Below are positions 62,803 to 64,000 of a stretch of DNA of 64,000 nt, piece by piece (position 1 is the stretch's first letter; each line of letters starts with the position of its first letter). The position numbers were made by a program, and so were the translations under genes. The notes beneath the pieces are model-generated. The model had not been told where the DNA came from and made no database searches. It worked only from the letters and a program-made list of their open reading frames with translations. The DNA lies in contig NZ_BQHO01000019.1 of the NCBI RefSeq assembly GCF_021601385.1, positions 50,027 to 114,026 of the forward strand, given 5' to 3'. Origin of the DNA: Pseudomonas parasichuanensis. GTDB lineage: Bacteria; Pseudomonadota; Gammaproteobacteria; Pseudomonadales; Pseudomonadaceae.

Positions 62803-63525
62803 TCAGCTCGCCTCCTTCACAGCTTGGTTGAAGCCGGCCTGCTGGCGCTGCACCGCCGGGTGCAGCAGCACGCGGAAGGCACTCTTCTGCGCCAGGCTGT
62901 AGAAGTCGTGGGCGAAGTCGTCGAGGTCGGCAGCGGTGAGCTTGAGGCGGCGCAGGAAGTAGTTGTAAACCAGCACCGCCGGCACCGCGACGGCGATACC
63001 CACACCGGTGGCGACCAACGCAGCGCCGATCGGGCCGGCCACGGTTTCCAGGCTCGCCGAACCGGCTGCGCTGATGCCCTTGAGCGCTTCCATGATGCCC
63101 CACACGGTGCCGAACAGGCCGATGAAGGGCGAGGTGCTGCCGATACTGGCGACCACCGCCAGGCCGGTTTCCAGCGAGCGGCGTTCGCGCACGATCTGCT
63201 GGCGCAGGGCGCGTTCCAGGCGGTCCTGGTGGTTGATGGCCTGGCTCAGGTCATTGGCCTGGCCGGGCTCGCCCACGGCGATGGCGGCATAGCCGGCCTG
63301 GGCGACACGGGCAGCCGGGCCGGGTTGCTGGTGGCTGATCTCGGCGGCGGAGTCGAGGCTGGATGCGGCCCAGAACTGCTGGTGGAAGCGCTTGTCCTGG
63401 CGCTTGAGCCGCACGAACTGCACGACCTTGACCAGCGCCAGTGCCCAGGTGGCCACGGAGAAGCCGACCAACAGCCAGATGACGGCGCTTTCAACGGATT
63501 CGAGGGGGGATGCCAACAGGCTCAT
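62803..63525 (-). CDS. exbB: ExbB, MotA/TolQ/ExbB proton channel protein
   Basis: This is a 240-residue inner-membrane protein with three helices (about 15-35, 125-150, 165-195). The conserved segment reads LAVVASIGSTSPFIGLFGTV, followed by WGIMEAL and PIGAALVATGVGIAVAVPAV. It lies between tonB and exbD on the same strand, 30 bp after tonB. Confidence 0.95.
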   Translation of the reverse strand: MSLLASPLESVESAVIWLLVGFSVATWALALVKVVQFVRLKRQDKRFHQQFWAASSLDSAAEISHQQPGPAARVAQAGYAAIAVGEPGQANDLSQAINHQDRLERALRQQIVRERRSLETGLAVVASIGSTSPFIGLFGTVWGIMEALKGISAAGSASLETVAGPIGAALVATGVGIAVAVPAVLVYNYFLRRLKLTAADLDDFAHDFYSLAQKSAFRVLLHPAVQRQQAGFNQAVKEAS

Positions 63526-63555
63526 GGTGATGTCCTTCCTTTGTGCGGTGGCGAA

Positions 63556-64000
63556 TTAACGAAGCTTGAAATCGATGGGTACGCTGACCCAGCCGGCCAG
63601 GGCCACGTCGCCCTGCTTGGCGGGGACGAAGCTCCAGCGCTTGACCGCGGCCAACGCGGCGGCGTCCAGGGCGTCACGGCCACTGCTCTGCTGCAGCTGG
63701 ATCTGGCCGGGCTTGCCGCTGGGCAGCACTTCGACGCGCAGCAGCACGGTGCCTTCCCAGCCACGGCGCAGGGCCATCTGCGGGTATTCGGGGGCCGGGT
63801 TCTTCAGGTAGGCGGCGTTGGCCGACGCCGGGGTCACCGGGGCTGGCGCGGGCGGTGCGGCTGGCGCAGGCGGTGCCGGGGCGGCCACCGGCGTTGGCGG
63901 CGGCGCTTCAACCGGTTTCGGCTGCGGCTTGGGTTGCGGCTTGGCCACCGGCTTAGGCACGGGTTTTGTCTTGGGCTTTGGCTTGGCGGCCAGTTCGTCG
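63556..64000 (-). CDS. tonB: TonB, C-terminal part (5' end outside window)
   Basis: The frame is open to the window edge, so the N-terminal membrane anchor is not seen. Visible are a long Pro/Lys and Pro/Ala-rich spacer (KPKPKTKP, KPQPKPQPKPVEAPPP, APPAPAAPPAPAP) and the C-terminal TonB domain (YLKNPAPEYPQMALRRGWEG, then VEVLPSGKPGQIQLQQSSG and ALAAVKRWSFVPAKQGD). This transmits energy to outer-membrane receptors. Gene order tonB-exbB-exbD differs from the exbB-exbD-tonB order of many pseudomonad systems. Confidence 0.93.
   Translation of the reverse strand, partial: DELAAKPKPKTKPVPKPVAKPQPKPQPKPVEAPPPTPVAAPAPPAPAAPPAPAPVTPASANAAYLKNPAPEYPQMALRRGWEGTVLLRVEVLPSGKPGQIQLQQSSGRDALDAAALAAVKRWSFVPAKQGDVALAGWVSVPIDFKLR

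Overview
The window looks like a chromosomal segment of a Pseudomonas species of the P. putida group. The evidence is high GC with strong third-position bias, many pseudomonad REP palindromes (GGCAAGCC, GCGGCTGAAGCC and AGGAGCGGCC types) in intergenic gaps, and familiar gene pairs: mutY-yggX next to tRNA-Phe, rmlBACD followed by a DctB/DctD-type pair, rimBK next to hslR, envZ-ompR next to tex, and gshA. No prophage, insertion sequence, CRISPR array or rRNA was seen.

Layout. 1-4050: end of an AsmA-like gene, mutY and yggX in one overlapping unit, tRNA-Phe, a PPK2 polyphosphate kinase and a small conserved gene. 4060-9040: a GABA permease and a complete four-gene polar amino acid ABC importer. 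9100-12330: an orphan methyltransferase, the mdtJI small multidrug/spermidine exporter pair, an AT-rich gap, a small lipoprotein and tRNA-Thr. 12390-16800: an orphan copper nitrite reductase (nirK) with a possible ANR/DNR box, an OmpR-type two-component pair and a hicAB toxin-antitoxin pair with a candidate operator. 17060-22700: a glutamate-synthase-domain membrane protein, an OprD-family porin and a TonB-dependent siderophore receptor.

22950-31110: agmatine deiminase (aguA), a 966-residue kinase-like/aminotransferase fusion, and the dTDP-rhamnose operon rmlBACD. 31150-37700: dctB-dctD-type regulators with a hotdog protein, cysQ-nudE, yrfG and a BON-LysM protein. 37875-41060: fdhD with a YdeP-like molybdopterin oxidoreductase. 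41320-44840: a glycine-zipper protein, an orphan CheR, a LuxR-type regulator, a thioesterase and a ParE-type toxin module whose antitoxin has an extra N-terminal domain. 44890-55550: pckA, hslO, a PAP2 phosphatase, hslR, rimB-rimK, envZ-ompR, tex and a PaaI-type thioesterase. 55800-58000: gshA with a TetR regulator. 58130-62060: a sulfonate (ssu) operon. 62400-64000: tonB-exbB-exbD, with tonB running off the window.

The most unusual feature is in the ssu operon. There is no complete ssuC permease gene. The ssuD reading frame runs in frame from about residue 331 into the last 55 codons of ssuC, so one 386-residue SsuD'-'SsuC hybrid replaces two genes. This looks like an internal deletion of roughly 0.8 kb, possibly at a short GGCTACC microhomology. 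It should abolish sulfonate transport through this system and probably the SsuD monooxygenase, while ssuE, ssuA, ssuB and ssuF remain intact. Other points worth following are the orphan nirK, the three-part aminotransferase fusion beside aguA, and the enlarged antitoxin.
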